A program made the translations under genes and the position numbers. 7,924 nt of DNA, from positions 1 through 7,924 of the forward strand of contig CAMWXW010000024.1 in NCBI GenBank assembly GCA_947178315.1. Reading direction: 5' to 3'. This document shows positions 6,541 through 7,924 of the stretch, piece after piece. This stretch comes from an uncultured Desulfovibrionaceae bacterium. GTDB lineage: Bacteria > Desulfobacterota > Desulfovibrionia > Desulfovibrionales > Desulfovibrionaceae. Each line of letters opens with the position of its first letter. The first letter of the stretch is position 1. The notes beneath the pieces were generated by a model. It was not told the DNA's origin and searched no databases. It was given only the letters and a program-made list of their open reading frames with translations.

Positions 6541-7806
6541 TCACTTCCTTTCTTCAAAAAAATACGGACATTCCTTTTGGACATTCTCTAATATATGTTC
6601 TATTGAGATATCCATTTCTTTGAGAGCATCAACTTTAGATGATATTCCTATTTGTTGTTTTACTTTTTCAAATAGCTCTGCTCTGCGACTAGTATCTTGT
6701 TGTAATGATTCTAAAATTCGTATTGTTTCTCCAAGGAGATCTTCTCTTCCGCGTAAATCTTCTATTGGAATAATATTTTGTGTATCTATACGTATATTTT
6801 GTATACAAAAGACAAATGATTTGCGAAGATATGTCTCAATATCTTGAATCCAGCGTTCTTCTGGGTGTGCTCGTAAAAGTCTATCAAGCTCTGTAATTCC
6901 TTGAAAATGGAGTGTAAATATATAATGAGATGTACAGGTACTTACACGAACATAAGAATCAATAGCTTCTTGTATCTTGATAAAAAAGATATCAAGCGTA
7001 TCTTCTTCTTCAAGCTCTACTGTGATAGTATCAAAAATAACAGCAGAGGTAGGGATAAACTTCATAGAGATAGTTTTATTTTCTGATACTTCAACATAAT
7101 ATACACCACGAGGGCCTTCTTCAGAAGACTTTATACCTTGTGTATTTCCAGAGTAAACGATATGAGGATATTCTGTTATGATATTTCTTGTATGTATATG
7201 TCCTAACGCCCAGTAATGTAGCTTTTTAGATTGCAACTCATGTATACTGCATGGAACGTATTGTTTTTTTCCTTTTTCCTGTGGGATAGAGGAGACAGTG
7301 CAATGAAGCATTCCTATATGAAAGGTATTGGGGTCAAAATCAGTTGTAAAATAATCTATAAGTTTACGGCTTTCCTCTTTGCTTGAATGACTAATACCAT
7401 GGATATAGGCAAGAGTTTTTGAGTGTTTTACAAAGTTGACCACATGATATTGAGTCGGAAAAATGACGGTATTTGGTGGGTATTCAAGTTGATATTTCGT
7501 TGTTCGTAAGGGGTCGTGATTTCCTGCTATGATGAATAATTGTATTCCCTCTTTGTACAATTCACGTGCAAATTTTTGTAAGGCTATTTGTCCTGCAATA
7601 CTCTTCTCTTCTCCATTATATATGTCTCCAGAGAGGAGTACAAAATCGACATGCTTTAGCTTTGCAACTTCAAGGAGATTCTCTAATGCCGTAAAAGGAG
7701 CTGTGCGTAATGTTGTTGCATATTCTTCGTTGATAGAAGAAGATATGTTTACAAACGGTGTATCCAAATGGATATCAGAGGCATGAATAAAGGAAAAGAG
7801 TTTCAC
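6541..7806 (-). CDS. yhaO: YhaO-like metallophosphoesterase, Mre11/SbcD-type DNA nuclease subunit
   Basis: This is the nuclease half of an SbcCD/Mre11-Rad50-like pair, a two-metal (usually manganese) phosphodiesterase acting on DNA ends. All phosphoesterase motifs are visible in the first half: D11 and H13 in HASDIHLDTPF, D61 in LLSGDIYNG, N96-H97 in IIAGNHD, H168 in GMLHCT, and GHIH at 202-205. They are followed by YSGNTQGI (218-225), the YhaO/SbcD strand motif that is often YPGN.Q. The rest (240-421) is a mixed cap and helical region that in this family contacts the ATPase coil. No signal peptide or membrane segment is seen. The longest frame starts with TTG at 7818, but that codon is part of the Shine-Dalgarno sequence. 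GTG at 7806, six bases after GGAG, gives MKLFSFIHASD, the usual family start, and 421 residues. It is the first gene of the operon with the YhaN-like ATPase, in the same order as Bacillus yhaO-yhaN. A generic 'DNA repair exonuclease' label would also fit. Confidence 0.9.
   Translation of the reverse strand: MKLFSFIHASDIHLDTPFVNISSSINEEYATTLRTAPFTALENLLEVAKLKHVDFVLLSGDIYNGEEKSIAGQIALQKFARELYKEGIQLFIIAGNHDPLRTTKYQLEYPPNTVIFPTQYHVVNFVKHSKTLAYIHGISHSSKEESRKLIDYFTTDFDPNTFHIGMLHCTVSSIPQEKGKKQYVPCSIHELQSKKLHYWALGHIHTRNIITEYPHIVYSGNTQGIKSSEEGPRGVYYVEVSENKTISMKFIPTSAVIFDTITVELEEEDTLDIFFIKIQEAIDSYVRVSTCTSHYIFTLHFQGITELDRLLRAHPEERWIQDIETYLRKSFVFCIQNIRIDTQNIIPIEDLRGREDLLGETIRILESLQQDTSRRAELFEKVKQQIGISSKVDALKEMDISIEHILENVQKECPYFFEERK
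6545..6551 (-). promoter_or_regulatory. Ribosome binding site that decides the yhaN start
   Basis: On the minus strand AAAGGAA (6551-6545) lies within the end of the nuclease gene. It is immediately next to the GTG at 6544, too close for initiation, and six bases from the GTG at 6538. This favours 6538, two bases after the nuclease stop (TGA, 6543-6541), and suggests translational coupling. Confidence 0.55.
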
Positions 7807-7812
7807 AGCATA

Positions 7813-7819
7813 CTCCAAG
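7813..7819 (-). promoter_or_regulatory. Ribosome binding site that decides the yhaO start
   Basis: On the minus strand CTTGGAG (7819-7813) ends six bases before the GTG at 7806. The in-frame TTG at 7818 lies within this site and so is unlikely to be the start. Confidence 0.6.
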
Positions 7820-7821
7820 AC

Positions 7822-7838
7822 AATAATCTGTCATTATT
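7822..7838. repeat. Inverted repeat AATAAT-CTGTC-ATTATT near the yhaO start of transcription
   Basis: Six-base arms, perfectly complementary, flank a five-base centre. The element touches the proposed -10 and start point of the nuclease operon, where a repressor would act. The arms are pure A/T, so it may be chance, and I do not recognise a known operator consensus in it. Confidence 0.25.
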
Positions 7839-7864
7839 TTTACACATTGTTTAATAAATATCAA
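7837..7864 (-). promoter_or_regulatory. Candidate promoter of the yhaO-yhaN operon
   Basis: On the minus strand TTGATA (7864-7859, five of six consensus bases) is followed after 16 bases by TAAAAA (7842-7837, four of six). The start would fall near 7830, leaving a leader of about 24 bases that contains the GGAG ribosome binding site. A second, weaker pair is TTGATG (7902-7897), 17 bases, GATACT (7879-7874). The region is AT-rich, so chance matches are common. Confidence 0.35.
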
Positions 7865-7924
7865 TATCTATTTAGTATCAAAAGACGTTTTTTTGACATC
7901 AAGTGAATTGTCGTATACCTAGAT

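Noticed and set aside
7893..7919. Plus-strand TTGACA with TATACC downstream, as a promoter for a gene beyond the right edge
   Set aside because: The -35 is a perfect match, but the spacing is 15 and the -10 matches only four of six. The supposed target gene is outside the window.

Overview
The window is an AT-rich bacterial chromosome segment, roughly 35-37% G+C by eye. It is densely packed, with five protein genes and no RNA gene, insertion sequence, CRISPR array or prophage gene that I can see. From memory of the protein families, the Tgt sequence and the 'GLSVT.P.K' and 'GDN.D' wording of AroE look like the Desulfovibrio group. The low G+C would suit an AT-rich, possibly host-associated member such as a Lawsonia-like organism. 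That placement is inference and was not searched.

Layout: (1) bases 1-439, minus strand, hold the N-terminal two thirds of the cell-division ABC ATPase FtsE, cut by the left edge. (2) Bases 440-610 are a divergent intergenic region with an imperfect direct repeat, a 12-bp palindrome and candidate promoters for both flanking genes. (3) Bases 611-2712, plus strand, are a two-gene unit: tgt (tRNA-guanine transglycosylase, queuosine modification) and a shikimate dehydrogenase (aroE), which is tightly coupled to tgt and carries an insertion between its two domains. (4) Bases 2729-7806, minus strand, are a second two-gene unit, read right to left. A YhaO-like Mre11/SbcD-type metallo-nuclease is followed within a few bases by a YhaN-like SMC/Rad50-type ATPase of about 1270 residues. 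(5) Bases 7807-7924 hold the ribosome binding site and a likely promoter of the nuclease operon.

How the genes work together: the nuclease and the ATPase should form one DNA end-processing machine of the SbcCD/Mre11-Rad50 type. In place of the zinc hook at the tip of the coiled coil, the ATPase has a two-helix membrane hairpin almost exactly mid-protein, which suggests a membrane-tethered complex. tgt and aroE have no obvious metabolic link and probably share only a transcript. The two operons converge with a 16-base gap and no visible terminator.

I see no wholly new system. The items most worth a second look are the membrane-hairpin nuclease/ATPase pair, the repeat and palindrome cluster between ftsE and tgt, the possibly leaderless tgt message, and the AroE insertion.
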